The notes beneath the pieces are model-generated. The model was not told the origin of the DNA, did not search any database, and worked only from the letters and a program-made list of their open reading frames with translations. A stretch of 64,000 nucleotides of DNA from positions 496,001 to 560,000 of the forward strand of contig WTXI01000001.1 of NCBI GenBank assembly GCA_022376515.1, given 5' to 3'. Source of the DNA: Lactifluus volemus (taxonomy: Eukaryota; Basidiomycota; Agaricomycetes; Russulales; Russulaceae). This document shows positions 11,419-22,018 of this stretch, piece after piece. The position numbers were made by a program, and so were the translations under genes. The number at the start of each line of letters is the position of its first letter. Within the stretch, counting starts at the first letter, position 1.

Positions 11419-12572
11419 TCAAGTCAATGCTGTTTGGGTGCCTGTTTCCGGTTTGACGCCAGACGGAGGAGGGCCCGGATCGTACTGAGGATTAAACGGG
11501 AACCAAGGTCTGCCCGCATAATCACGTAATACGCCACCCAACGCGTCGAATTGGAACCAATCTGGCTCAGGGGCCGGCGTTAAATCCCGCGCCCGCTGTA
11601 GGAGCTTTCGGTAAATTCCCACTGTAGCGTGGCTGTCATTCGCCGCATCTGGAAAAAACGAGAAAGGTTATGTCACACTTTTTGACATTCAATTTTTTCA
11701 AAAACTTACATTCTTGTTGCTCCATCGAAAGTTCCATTTCCCAGTTGCTCGTCTGAACATCCCCTTTTTGGAGGTACCTTTCCAAGTAAATGGCCACGAG
11801 GCGGGACAGTCCGATGCTACCTTTATACGGTCCCTTCCAACGGTTGTCCACTGAGCGTGCCAGTAATGCTAGATCGATGCACCTCCTCACTGATACCCGA
11901 TGATCTCTCCAAAGCTTCTTGCAATCATCTAAACATTCCAAAGTCAAGCATGAACCCTTGACGACAGCAAATCCCGCTTACATTGAATCCCGACCCCGAC
12001 TTTGATGCTATGCGGTGACTCCAACAAGTTGCGAAGCCCAGCAGGAAATGCTGATCGGGGCGTCAGCGCTCTCTAGTCTGTCGGAGCCGCAACAATAAAT
12101 ACCTACCTTTGATCGCGCTGACCTGCACGAGTAAGATCTCGTCATCGCGTGCGATCTGAACCAGAGCTATTGGATTCTCCGGTCTTCCCATCACAAATTT
12201 TGGGCGCCATTCAAAGTCCAATCCGATAGTGAGGGTCCCCGGTCGGGAGGTGATGCGAGCTATACACTCATTTGCTTCGTCTTCAGTCTGGATGTAATGG
12301 AGCTGCGCATTTGGTGCGAATGTCCTCCAGTCATACAGGGCAAGGTTGGCTATATCGATTGGTGGTTGCATATCTCCGCGAGCGTTAGTCAGTCCGTGCT
12401 TGGGTTGCACTGCCAGGTTTATTCGTCGCCAAGGGTGGTGGTTGTTGGTCGAAGACCCGGAAAAACTGCGGGTCCGAATGGCCAACAAGGTTCCGCTGTT
12501 AGAGTTGCCATTGCCATAAACTCTTAGTCTAGCCTCTAGGCAACTCAAAGTTTTGTGGCACGCGGAACGCAT
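11419..12572 (-). CDS. DEDDy 3'-5' exonuclease (RNase D/WRN-exonuclease type)
   Basis: The protein begins MRSACHKTLSCLEARLRVYG, a basic Ser/Arg-rich leader that could be a mitochondrial presequence. Exo motif I is IGLDFEWRPKFVMGRPENPI (Asp-x-Glu). Motif II is IKVGVGIQ joined by splicing to YDCKKLWRDH. Motif III is in YAANDSHATVGIYRKL, with Tyr and Asp four apart (the DEDDy form). The four metal-binding acids are therefore present. Splice junctions read cleanly at about 11989 (donor GTAAGC) and near 11710 and 11650. The protein ends PSGVKPETGTQTALT at the stop 11419-11421. Substrate (DNA or RNA) and location are not shown by the sequence. A second exonuclease-like gene on the same strand starts upstream, its 3' end about 150 nt away. 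Confidence 0.85.
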
Positions 12573-12725
12573 GCACAGAGAGAGAGAGCGTCTGAATGTG
12601 CTTCGAGTGACGTGTAACAGTAAAGGCTACAGTACATGCATACAGATTTCGCGAGAAAAAAAAAACCTAAGCGCGCAGGCCGGAGGGCCGGTAACTAATC
12701 CGCGACACTATGCAATACATTTCCC

Positions 12726-13818
12726 TTAAAGGAAATATTCTGCATATCCCACGGGTGGCAGAGTACACGGCCAAGACCCGGAATCGATCGCGTTCTCCCA
12801 GGAATGCTGTGCCGAACGGTATAGATCAAGCGCGGCACGAGCATTTTCAAGCTGTTCCGTCGTCGATCAATCCATACCCAGTGTTGAAAAGATTGGAAAC
12901 AACGAACGGACCGGATGTTCATATCCCAAGCCCATGCTCCGACCCATCAGCCGGTGGACGAGAACTTGTAAAGGAGGTGTGGCGCTTCCGCAACCGAGAC
13001 CTCTTCGGAATGGAACGAAGACCGCCACATCGCGCGTGTTAATTGTTGGGTGGCTGATACACAGGACCTGGTTCGCACGATCAGCCACTTTTAGCCGGAA
13101 GTGTATCATTACTCGCAGATAGGAATTGCCAAATGCTGTGTCCAACAATGATTTTATCACGTATCAAGGCGAGTACATGATCACGAACTTCACGAAACAA
13201 AGGCGCTTTGTCCCCGCGACGCGCTCCTGGTAAGCGAGCGTGTTGGAGGAGAATAGATAAAATTTTACCATTCGCAAGATGACCCGCAACTAGGCCCGTC
13301 TCCGCGGTCCTGTAGTCTGTGACTTGGTGGCTGATCAATCCGACAATCAGCGCCGAAGGAACGTTGCCATAATTCTGCAACGTACGTCGGACGCACGAGG
13401 GTGTCCAGTACGACATTCCCTCTATAGTCTGCCAGAGAAACACGTCTGCGTACGCGAGCTATAACGTAGAATTACGAGAAGAAAAATGATGAGCTCACGC
13501 AACCATAGGTATGTTGGCCGTATCGCCAGTGTAGATTATCTGCACCGAAACGGCCAGAAAGCTGAGCTGTCGAATTAGTAAACACGGAATAAGAGAACCA
13601 TCCAGGACAATAGCTTGCTTCTCCGGAAGATGAATTTTGGGAGATTGATATGCTTGAGGAGAGGGAATGAGCTCTTGCAGAGGTTTAGAAGAGGATACAG
13701 TTCGTGGAAGAGTCGACTTGATGTCGTATGAGGTCGTGAGAAGCTCGAGTGTGGTGTAATTGCGAGCAGGGTATATAAACATGTCGCCACGCCGACGGGA
13801 GCATATAGAGAGTTCCAA
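12726..13818 (-). CDS. REX4/ISG20-like exonuclease homologue with degenerate active site
   Basis: The C-terminal half matches the REX4 RNA exonuclease fold: ADVFLWQT, HQVTDYRTAETGLVAGHLA, PLFREVRDHVLALIRDKIIV, GHSIWQFL, SHPTINTRDVAVF and finally EHP joined to LENARAALDLYRSAQHSW (DEDDh-type motif III with His and Asp). The usual motif I, DCEMVG, aligns with DGSLIP in KQAIVLDGSLIPCLLIRQLS: the first Asp is kept but the catalytic Glu is Ser. Spacing from this Asp to the following VSV strand equals that of active enzymes, so the alignment is credible. The protein ends PPVGYAEYFL, TAA 12726-12728. Two junctions (about 13480 and 13085) do not splice in frame with standard signals, so the model is incomplete. 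The gene may be inactive, a decoy, or misread here. Confidence 0.6.
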
Positions 13819-13900
13819 CAGAGAACAGAAAATGGCAAGAGCGAACGTAAAGCGGTATCAAGACACATATTAAAGAGTAGAGTGGAAGTCACAGTTTAAA

Positions 13901-14224
13901 ATGCCGAAGTGTAGCAGTGATCCTGCCATAGTCGACTTTTTCCCTCCGAACGTGTTTAAAGAGATGGATAAGTCTAAATTTGTTCCATCGAAGACGGGGC
14001 TACCGAACAGAGCGAGCACCGAATGTTGGAGCCCTGCAGCCGGTCAGGTGGCCAGGCCAATCTGTCCAAAGCCAGAGAGAAGTCAGATCAAGAGGCGATT
14101 CATTGAGGCGTACGAGAAGGCGACAAAACAAGCGAGAAGCCAACTTTCGATGTCCGGTAACCGTTACAAAGGATGGTCCATCACCAAAAGTGGAGGATGG
14201 TTTTCATTTAGTTGCTCTCCTTGA
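13901..14224 (+). CDS. possible small protein of unknown function
   Basis: An uninterrupted 107-codon frame lies in the 490 nt between the start of the REX4-like gene and the end of biotin synthase. The peptide starts MPKCSSDPAIVDFFPPN, is basic in the middle (RSQIKRRFIEAYEKATKQAR) and ends FSFSCSP. An overlapping frame from about 14180 (KVEDGFHLVALLEDLATSRL) also reads protein-like and could be a spliced continuation. No family is recognised. It could be chance. Confidence 0.3.
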   Translation: MPKCSSDPAIVDFFPPNVFKEMDKSKFVPSKTGLPNRASTECWSPAAGQVARPICPKPERSQIKRRFIEAYEKATKQARSQLSMSGNRYKGWSITKSGGWFSFSCSP

Positions 14225-14309
14225 GGATCTGGCAACGAGTCGACTCTTCAATGGGTATTCTAGCCACCCTCATACGTCACAAATTTAAGTCTACTCTACT
14301 AGTCACAAA

Positions 14310-15871
14310 TCATGACAACCGCGTACCATCATCCTCCGTTGTAACCATGTTGGAAGCGGGATGACCTGTGCCAATGCTTTCCTTTCGGAAAACACCCTTA
14401 TGCTCAAAACTTCTCATACCCTCAAGTCCCCACCGGGACATCATAGCTTTGTCCTACCAGAGTTGAGAATATGTTGCACGCAATACAACGAAAACCTACC
14501 TCGTCCCAAGAAGAGCCTAAATGTAACAAGGTTAACGTGCAGCTTTATCAAGAGCTAAATGCGTAGCGACTTACAGGGCGTCGTCAGCATTTCTTCGCCC
14601 GTGAACACAGCATTTACTCCAGCCATGAAACACATTGCTTGTTCGTTCTCGCTCAATCTCTGCCTACCCGCAGCGAGCCGAATGATCGTCGTCGGGAGTA
14701 CGATTCTTGCGGTGGCGATCGTACGGAGAAGTTCATGATGAGAAACAGGCTAAGAAGTATCCGGGGTTAAGTCGAGAGCAGAAGCCGCACGGGGATGCTC
14801 ACTTCGTTATTCTCGAGAGGGGTTCCCTTGACGGGTATGAGAGTGTTGACGGGAAACGATTCTGGGTGTTCGGGCATGCTTCGGGTGCCGCGTAAGACAC
14901 AGATGAAGCTTTCGTGAAGGTATGGAACGCACTTTGAGGCCTCCCAGATCAGACCGACACGGTCACTATCCGACTCGCCTAGCCCAACGATACCGCCAGA
15001 ACAGACACTGATACCTGCATTTCTTACGTGAGATATTGTCTCCAAACGGTCATCGTAGGTTCTTGTAGTAATGACCTGTGCATAAGCCGGTATGAGCCCG
15101 CGAGCGCCAGAAATTTATTCAGGGCAACCAGCCTTCGGATAATATTCCCGTGAGGTATCAAGGTTATGGTTGTACGCCGTCAAGCCACTGATAAGCACAT
15201 TGCCGTCAGCATTCGGGCCGTACAGCTATCTGGAACTGATAAAATACGTACGCCTCCTTCAGCTGCTTCGCTTGAGACGGGGACAGCATACCGAGGGTGG
15301 TGCAGACCTCCATGTCCATTTTGCGTATCTCGCGTACCATCTCAAGGATACGTTCGAAGCCGCGCTTTCGACCTTCCAGGTCTCTCCACGCAGCGCCCAT
15401 ACAGAAGCGAGTACTGCCATTCGCCTTTGCCTTACGTGCAGCCTCCAATACGGGATCGACGTCGAGGAGACGGGAAGCCTTTGTTGTAGTTTCGTATCTA
15501 GATGATTGCGGGCAATATGAACCTGAAAAGCAATGAGTACAACGCCGGGCCTTGTTAACTTTACTCACAGTCCTCGCTGCAGCCTCCCCCTGCAAATTTC
15601 ACACGTTAGACTTTCCCCGATCGACCCGGAATCAGAGATCACTCACTCTTGATATTCATCAAAGTACAAAGCTGGATTTTGCTCGAATCATGATGTTGTC
15701 TATGCACGCTCGCCGCGCGAAAGACGAGCTCAAGTAGGGGCGAATCAAAAACTCGCTTCACTTCCTCTTTCGTCCAGTTATGGCGGGCGGGAGCCGTCGA
15801 AGTGGAAGCGGCGTGAGTGGCAAGAGAGCGGGTCAAGAAGGAGAAAGAATAGACGATGTGATACGTAGCAT
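14310..15871 (-). CDS. BIO2: biotin synthase (radical SAM), mitochondrial
   Basis: Inserts sulfur into dethiobiotin in mitochondria. With ATG 15869-15871 the N-terminus is a presequence (MLRITSSILSPS, then TRSLATHAASTSTAPARHNW); one T is missing from a T run near 15835, producing a -1 break there. The radical-SAM cluster motif is rebuilt across an intron as GGCSEDC-SYCPQSSRY (CxxxCxxC). Then come VLEAARKAKANGSTRFCMGA, YNHNLDTS, TRTYDDRLETISHVRNAGIS, CSGGIVGLGES, HPESFPVNTLIPVKGTPLE and MLTTPCSSWDED-KAMMSRWG. Introns are short and numerous (about eight) and most join exactly in frame. The last residues are VTTEDDGTRLS, TGA 14310-14312. Length (about 370-380 aa) fits the family. Confidence 0.93.
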
Positions 15872-17827
15872 CAAAGTCAAGCGAATGATAAGATGCGAGG
15901 ACAACCTTTTTCTTCGTCTGATGGTCGGGAAAACGATTGATATCAATGATGTGGGTTTTTAAATTCCTCAATCTACGGCCCGGAAAGGTAACGTAATCCC
16001 CAACGAGATCGTTAATCATCCCCATCCCAAACATTGGGGGAGTGCTCATCCAGTTCCGGGTAGATCGGTAGCAAGGTGAAAGCGCTGAGGATAAAAGCTA
16101 CAGTAAATCCCTGGCGCCGCGGATAGCTTTGACGGCGTCTGCTAGCCTTTGATCTGGTCACTGCACATCCGTTCAAACAGATCCCTTCGCTTCGTGCTCA
16201 CCAACACTGTGTCTTGATTCTTGACTCTCTCTAATGGCGCCGAGTTTAAGAATCTCGGAGCGTTGCATGTATGCGCACACTCCGACTCGTCATTCGGTGC
16301 TGGTGTTCTATAGGCCTTCCGGTGTCATACTGATAGATGCATTGTGCGTACAAACCCGGAACTTAGGAATACATCTCCACGATACGGTTAACTCGCATTT
16401 AATTCGAGATCGACTCGTCTGCGTCCCACTTGACAACTGACGTTCTCGTCGCTGAAAGGAATCGACACATGACCCGCATCCATACTACAGGTTCATCTCG
16501 GACATCCCCGCAAGTCCATTCTCGTGAGCCCCAAGTTCCATCGTGGATTACCTTGGGAGCCACCCCACTTTTCGCCGCACCGCTTGGCATTTACTAGTCG
16601 CTTCAAGCGTGTATTCTACGTCATTCTGGGGATGGACATACGCAGACCCATTTTTTGGGATGCATGGAGCCATGACCCATGTTGCCACGGGTGATTCAAT
16701 CGTATCGCTTATACGGGGAATAAGGAGACGGAATCGGTGAAGGGTAAAGGCAATGAGGGACGGGTAACAAAGTAAATGGGCTTCACGTTCGAGGCGAACG
16801 GACGTGAGAGTAGGACGCAAGAACAGATACGCTGAGACGATGTAGTAGCGGCACACGAACGTGGAACAGGGGGCCGGTGATGATCAAAAGTGCCTATTAA
16901 CCATTCGGATGAGCCTCTTGGTGAGGCTCAGCGTGGGCATGGGCGCTCTGTACAGCTAAAGGAATGTTAACTGTGCAAGTTGGGGTCAGGCCAGAAGACC
17001 CATGTACCGGTGCCAGTACTGTCTTCGGTGCGCGTGCCCGAATTTGGTTGGGTACGCGAGATCGTGGCGTCGAGGAGTCCGCGGAGGCGGCGAAGCTGCG
17101 CTTGTTCTCGAGAGTTTCGCGCAAGAGTTCCACTGGCGCAGGGTGTAGCGGCCAGCTCCCTCGTATATTGCATTTTTCGAAATTCACAGAATCGACGGTC
17201 ATGGCAAGAAGGAAGCCTGAGAGGGGCGTTTTTGGCTTGGTGTGAGCAGTGGCAAGAGGAAACGAAAAGGGGTGAGCAGATTCAAAATTATTAAAGTTGG
17301 GTGCGAAGGTGTTCGAAAGCCCGGTGCTCTCTCTGGTTCCTGATGTATCTTTTTCCGGCTCCACGGCGGAATGACGTTCTTCGTTTTGAAACTACGATAC
17401 ATCGGCCGATGAATATCGCCTCTCTCAACGTGACCGAACAAAGGTTTTTGTGGTGAGAAGGAATAAATAATTTGCAATTCGTTGGAGCGTCATCACTCCA
17501 AGACTCGCTCCCTGGGGCCAACTGAAACAGGAAGCGGAGATAGGCGGAAATAATCAAAACGCCCCGTGCCTTTTTTTGGGTCTTAAAAGGATCATCAACA
17601 CAAGAGAAGGTCCATTACTACGGCTACAATAAATTACTAAAAAAAGAGAACCCGGGTTTGTTACAGAGGACACAAGGAATGAAAATTTAACATCGCTACA
17701 GAAAGTAAATGTGCAAAATATTACAATGCAAAGTCAGGTACGTGTAGTTGGTCGTGATACGAGCATCCAGAACACAACAGAAGCATCATCAAAGGCGTTC
17801 AAAGTCGTACGGCTCGCATGAGGCCAT
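15872..17827. other. gene-poor region of about 2 kb
   Basis: No recognisable gene. The longest open frames (minus strand 16548-16856 and 16897-17364) show no motif. A frame starting MTVDSVNFEKCN at 17202 on the minus strand could encode a 101-residue Pro/Ala-rich peptide, but nothing supports it. The right end holds the 3' region of the BTG gene and is A-rich. No tRNA, inverted repeat or transposon remnant was seen. Confidence 0.4.
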
Positions 17828-18778
17828 TTATTGGCGGGCGGTGCGCCAGTTGCCTCTAGAGGATGCAGCACCCTTGGCCATTGACGCCACATAGGCCGAC
17901 TGGGAGGTAGCAGGCTTGGGAGCAGCTGAACAACCGCCGAGCATGACACCACCGGTGAGGACCGTGGTCTTGCCACCGTCGTAGTTTGTCACCTCTTTCT
18001 TCGAGGTATCCACGAAAACACGAACTTGCCGGGAATGTTTGCGACAGGAGAGCTTAGAGCCCTCAGTCCCAGCTGAAGAAACCGTGGTAGCAGATGTAGA
18101 ATCGGAATCGTCCGAGTCAAAGGAGAACACTGAACAGGAATCTGATGAAAGGGTGCTTGAAAAGGAGCTTGAACGGGAGTGGCACGAAGCAGAAGATTTG
18201 GCGGGTATCGTGGAGGGGAACTGTTTGATCACAGGAGTTGTCCAAGTTGGCTCGCGAAGTTCATCAGCAAGCGCAGCAAACAGTTCTTCTTCCTCATCTT
18301 CGTCCTCGGTCAACAACTGCTGGGCGAGCGTTGGAATTGCACGGGTTCCGACAGACTTGACATTGGGTTCCACACGTTCGTCTGACCAGACCGTAATAAG
18401 TTTGCTAGTGGAAGTGGGTTCTATGAAGCGAAGGGAGACCCGACCAGGGTCAACGAAGAGGTCAAATTCAATATTTCCGAGGGCTGTCATCCATTCCGTC
18501 CACTGAACTTTTGCGACCACACAGGAGGCATGAACGGGGCGCGGGGGGAGTGAACGGGGGGAAAAGTTAAGGCAGCGTCTGCCCGAGCCCTGAGAGGGAT
18601 CGGAAGGATCCCAGGATTGGGCATAATGGGCGGTCAAGTTTGCTTCCAAAGCCAGTTGCAGCTTGAGTACAGTCGACCTAGACATGAACGCGGCCAAAGG
18701 ACGAGTGACGTAAGCGATAGCGTGTGAGACGGACATTGAGATGGAGCTGAGGGAAGTGGAGGAAGTGAATGAGGCCAT
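17828..18778 (-). CDS. BTG/Tob (APRO) domain protein
   Basis: Intronless 316-residue protein. Residues about 35-125 form an anti-proliferative BTG/Tob domain: LKLQLALEANLTAHY, then WDPSDPSQGSGRRCLNFSP (box A), and FDLFVDPGRVSLRFIE (box B; compare ELTLWVDPGEVSVR in animals). In animals this domain binds the Caf1/Pop2 deadenylase of CCR4-NOT; a similar role in mRNA decay is inferred here. After the domain come an acidic run (TEDEDEEEELFAALADEL), a Ser-rich stretch with SDSCSVFSFDSDDSDS, and a C-terminus with NYDGGKTTVLTGGVMLGG. Start ATG 18778 lies close to the domain and there is no in-frame alternative inside it. The 5' flank carries three copies of a 9-bp repeat containing GACGTG. Confidence 0.85.
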   Translation of the reverse strand: MASFTSSTSLSSISMSVSHAIAYVTRPLAAFMSRSTVLKLQLALEANLTAHYAQSWDPSDPSQGSGRRCLNFSPRSLPPRPVHASCVVAKVQWTEWMTALGNIEFDLFVDPGRVSLRFIEPTSTSKLITVWSDERVEPNVKSVGTRAIPTLAQQLLTEDEDEEEELFAALADELREPTWTTPVIKQFPSTIPAKSSASCHSRSSSFSSTLSSDSCSVFSFDSDDSDSTSATTVSSAGTEGSKLSCRKHSRQVRVFVDTSKKEVTNYDGGKTTVLTGGVMLGGCSAAPKPATSQSAYVASMAKGAASSRGNWRTARQ

Positions 18779-19815
18779 TGGGCGTATCCGTGAGAATGAA
18801 AAAAAAGACAGAGATCGGGGTTGAAGATGTGGGAGTGAGCGTGGGGGCGTGAATCGACCTGCGATTGGAGAAGACGTGCAAGACGTGCAAGACGTGAACG
18901 TGAAATGAAATGAAAGTGCGATGACGTGCTCGAAAGCTGGTGCGTAGCAAGTTGGAGGCGAGGGACTGAATGCGACGGAGGTGAGTATGAGAAAACTGGT
19001 GAATGGTAGGACAAACCTAACAAGACCGGGATCTAGGAGGGAAAAACGAATAGAAAGACAGAAAGGACGAGTTGGAAAAGCAGCTGAAAATGGATGGGGA
19101 ATACGGCTTAGGCCAGGCTCTGTAGCTACTTATAGGTAAGTGAGCATACAGACGGGTGATACCGAGGACAATGAAGTATTTGTTCAAGTTAAACGCTTTA
19201 ACGACGAGAGACAAAAGGGATGGTTCGAGGAAACAATGACATTACATTTATCTATATACATGTGCCCTTTTCATCATGTGATCGCGTCCTGCTTTATTGT
19301 TTCCTTCTTGTCTTTCGCTTCCTCTCCATTCCTCGCTTTTTGTCTGACCGAGCCGACAACACGTTACACGGTATCTATGACGACTAGCGTAGTACATCTG
19401 TGGCACTCTTTCCATGTGTGCTCAGAACCGCCGATTATCGCAACTCCGAACCCTCGCATAGACACTTCTGCATTTATTAAGACGCGCCCGTTGTTTGATG
19501 TCGCGTATAGGTTTAATTGTGTCGAAATAGTTCATGCACATGTATTCTTCTTAGATGTCATTGCACACTAATGGAGCTGAAGGCCCAAGGCTGGCCCTGA
19601 ATAGTAGACAAGGTACAATAAAAGGCCGGCGATGGCGGCCAGCTGCCTTTCTGCCTAATGAAGATAGATGGCCGGAAAGAGCCGAAATATTTTGACTCCG
19701 AATAACTCAAACTCTGTATTTGCGAGTATAGACAAACTAACAACTTCTTCGCCACTACGCTCGAGCAGCCAACGCCCGTAGACGAAAACATTCTTCACAA
19801 AATAAAAAAACCATA
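18779..19815. other. divergent intergenic region between BTG and eS27 genes
   Basis: About 1 kb between two divergent genes, so it should hold both promoters and 5' leaders. The BTG-proximal part is purine-rich on the plus strand and has three 9-bp repeats. The middle has an open frame 19140-19571 with no motif. No RNA gene was seen. Confidence 0.4.
18872..18898. repeat. three tandem 9-bp repeats upstream of the BTG gene
   Basis: AGACGTGCA occurs twice in direct succession, followed by AGACGTGAA. They lie about 95-120 nt upstream of the BTG start codon. Each contains GACGTG, half of a CRE/ATF-type palindrome, so they may be binding sites. This is inference from sequence only. Confidence 0.55.
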
Positions 19816-20241
19816 ATGGTCAGTCGTCATATCATCCGACTTGGCCACGCTCAAAGTAACATGCCACCAACCAGCCTCTCGCCATCGATCTCCTCAACCC
19901 TTCTCCTGAGGCCGAGTCCAAGAAGCACAAGTTGAAGCGTCTCGTACAATCTCCCAACTCTTATTTCATGGACGTAAAGTGCCCAGGTCTGTCTAGATGA
20001 TCGCCTTTCTAGCCAAAGTTTCTACAGCTCATTCATGACCGAATTATTGTAGGATGCTTCGCTATTTCCACTGTATTTTCGCATGCGCAGACAGTCGTTA
20101 TCTGCAACTCATGTTCGAGTGTACTCTGCCAACCGACGGGTGGTCGGGCAAGGCTTACCGAGGGTAGCTACTGTTTCTCCACATGCTGTTCTTTACTCAT
20201 CCTTTCCTGTGCCAGGGAGCTCATACCGTCGGAAGAACTGA
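19816..20241 (+). CDS. RPS27: 40S ribosomal protein eS27 (RPS27)
   Basis: Zinc-ribbon protein of the small ribosomal subunit. Exons read exactly: 19816-19818 (ATG only), 19875-19986, 20053-20163, 20216-20241; total 252 nt, 83 residues plus stop, the usual size. The protein begins [20 protein letters not shown], continues [18 protein letters not shown] and [19 protein letters not shown], and ends SSYRRKN. The four zinc cysteines are in CPGC and CNSC. All three introns have GT-AG ends (donors GTCAGT, GTCTGT, GTAGCT; acceptors CCAG, GTAG, CCAG) and the joins keep frame. No single frame is long enough to be noticed by ORF length, so the gene is easy to miss. Confidence 0.96.
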
Positions 20242-20561
20242 ACGTTCTTTGCTATGTATCCACTGAAGTTGCTCTATACTGCATGCATCCTAAGGCTCAT
20301 TCTGAGCACTTCGTGAACAATCGTGAGCTTATCACTGCCACTGTCCTCATTTGATACTTCTGCTCCACTGGAAGCTGAGGATTCGGTGCATAAATCCATG
20401 TGCTGGTGATGAATTACAGCCGTCGATTGTCAGGGTGATTTTTGTGAATCGTGTGATATTAATGCGGGGCCATCTTAAACGACCATGCTACGTAGCAGTA
20501 CGTGTCAGTATGCGGTGATGAGCGTCATGACGCAAGTTTCAATGTCCACGCCCTGGTTGAG
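20242..20561. other. convergent 3' spacer
   Basis: A 320-nt spacer between the 3' ends of eS27 (+) and the thioesterase (-). No ORF or repeat of note. Confidence 0.4.
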
Positions 20562-22018
20562 TCACAACTTCGCATTGGGTCGCGACGGTTCCTTTGCACG
20601 CACAACACCCTCCTGGTTTGCAACCGCCAATAATGCACCATCTTGAGAATACAGCTATGGGGTGTGAGTATAGAAAGTACCCTCCGCTTCCGCCAATACA
20701 GACAGAGACTCACGAATCCAGAGGAGACGGCACGTCCCTGGGCTGCCACGGGAGACGTCATCTATCCTTCCATCAAATTCTGCACCATGGAATGGAATTT
20801 GTAAGCCTTGGAACTTACGACGTATAACAGCCAATCACCACAGTCAAAATCGTTTCTGACAACGGTTGGGGCGATCAGATTGCATGGCATAATGTGATTG
20901 CATACTTGTAAAACATCAGGGAGTGGGATAGGCTTGACTGAAAAATGCGTTGATAACATGACGGCACCAAGCAGTTAACTACGTACCACCATACCCAGGA
21001 CCTTTGGCCCATTTGACATACTTCGCTTCAACCCAGACATGTTAGCCGCTGCCGATATGCTGACAAAACACAGAAGTCAGGGAGGTAGGAATTGAGATAC
21101 TCAAAAGTTACTTACAGGTGCAGGTCAGAGATGTAGGCAAGGATGCACTTACTCGGGAATGAGCGAAGGGTTAAGGGAGATAAGACAAAGACTCACCTTC
21201 TGGAAGGCGGGGGGATAGCGCTGTGATGTCTTAGCCTTCATCCAATAAATTATCGTCTTCCGTCCCTCTGGCTCATCCACGAGTAGCGCCGCGTGTTTGA
21301 CAGAAATTGGGCTCTCCTCTCGGGACTAGCGTGCATACTCACTCAGCAACCCACATAAGGACAAGAGAGAAGGGACGCACGATTGCGTAGTCCAATAACC
21401 GCGCCTTGTCTTCCTCCGTCGTGTCTGGCCGCCGCGCTAAATCCCTTATGTACTCAACCTCGCTCTTACAGTCTTCGGGGCGATGAACCTGCGGCATGGA
21501 CCACTGGCGGGGGGGTTGCGAGGGCTCTGGTATCTGGAAAGAACAGATCATGACAAAGACGACGTGCCCGCCCTGGACGGCGCGAACGCTACGCGTGGTG
21601 TATGTCCGTCCGTCACGTAGTCGATCAACGTAGTAAAGCAGCGGCACGGATGCCGATGCGCTGAGAAGAAAATAGGCCTCGAGGCCGAATCACTGACGTT
21701 GGTTCAACGCCAAATGAGCCACGCGGAAGGAAAACGTACATGTAGTGACTTGTCCCGGGGAGGCGCGACGTGGTGAGCACGCGTATGCATATCAGGAAAA
21801 CGTGAGGGGTAGCTTACATGTAGATCAAACTCCGGTTTGACGCAACTCGTTGCTGCGACGAGGGCCTGTGATATAACCTGCCCGCCGAAGACGCCGCGTG
21901 CGAAATAGGGCAAGGAAAGGTTCCTGGAGCGATATAAATCAACGTCGAGTTTCTCAACGTCAAGAGCAGACGAGATGTCTCCGGGCTCGGCCTGATTGTG
22001 GTCCAGAGGGTCAGCCAT
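20562..22018 (-). CDS. TES1: peroxisomal acyl-CoA thioesterase (TesB/ACOT8 type)
   Basis: Hydrolyses acyl-CoA to free acid and CoA during peroxisomal beta-oxidation. N-terminal hotdog half: LDVEKLDVDLYRSRNLSL, RGVFGGQVISQALVAA, then SLH-AYFLLSASASVPLLY, VDRLRDGRTYTTRSVRAVQ. C-terminal half: SLSHSLMFYKNDFDCGDWLL, SPVAAQGRAVSSGF, and LYSQDGALLAVANQEGVVR. It ends SRPNAKL; AKL fits a PTS1 peroxisome signal. Exon 1 is 21818-22018 (67 codons) and exon 2 is only 9 nt (21740-21748, Ser-Leu-His), flanked by introns of 69 and 62 nt. Further exons lie between 21677 and TGA 20562-20564. The donor after LMWVAE near 21335 is one base out of frame and may reflect a lost G. The start is 124 nt from divergent RAD14. 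Confidence 0.92.
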
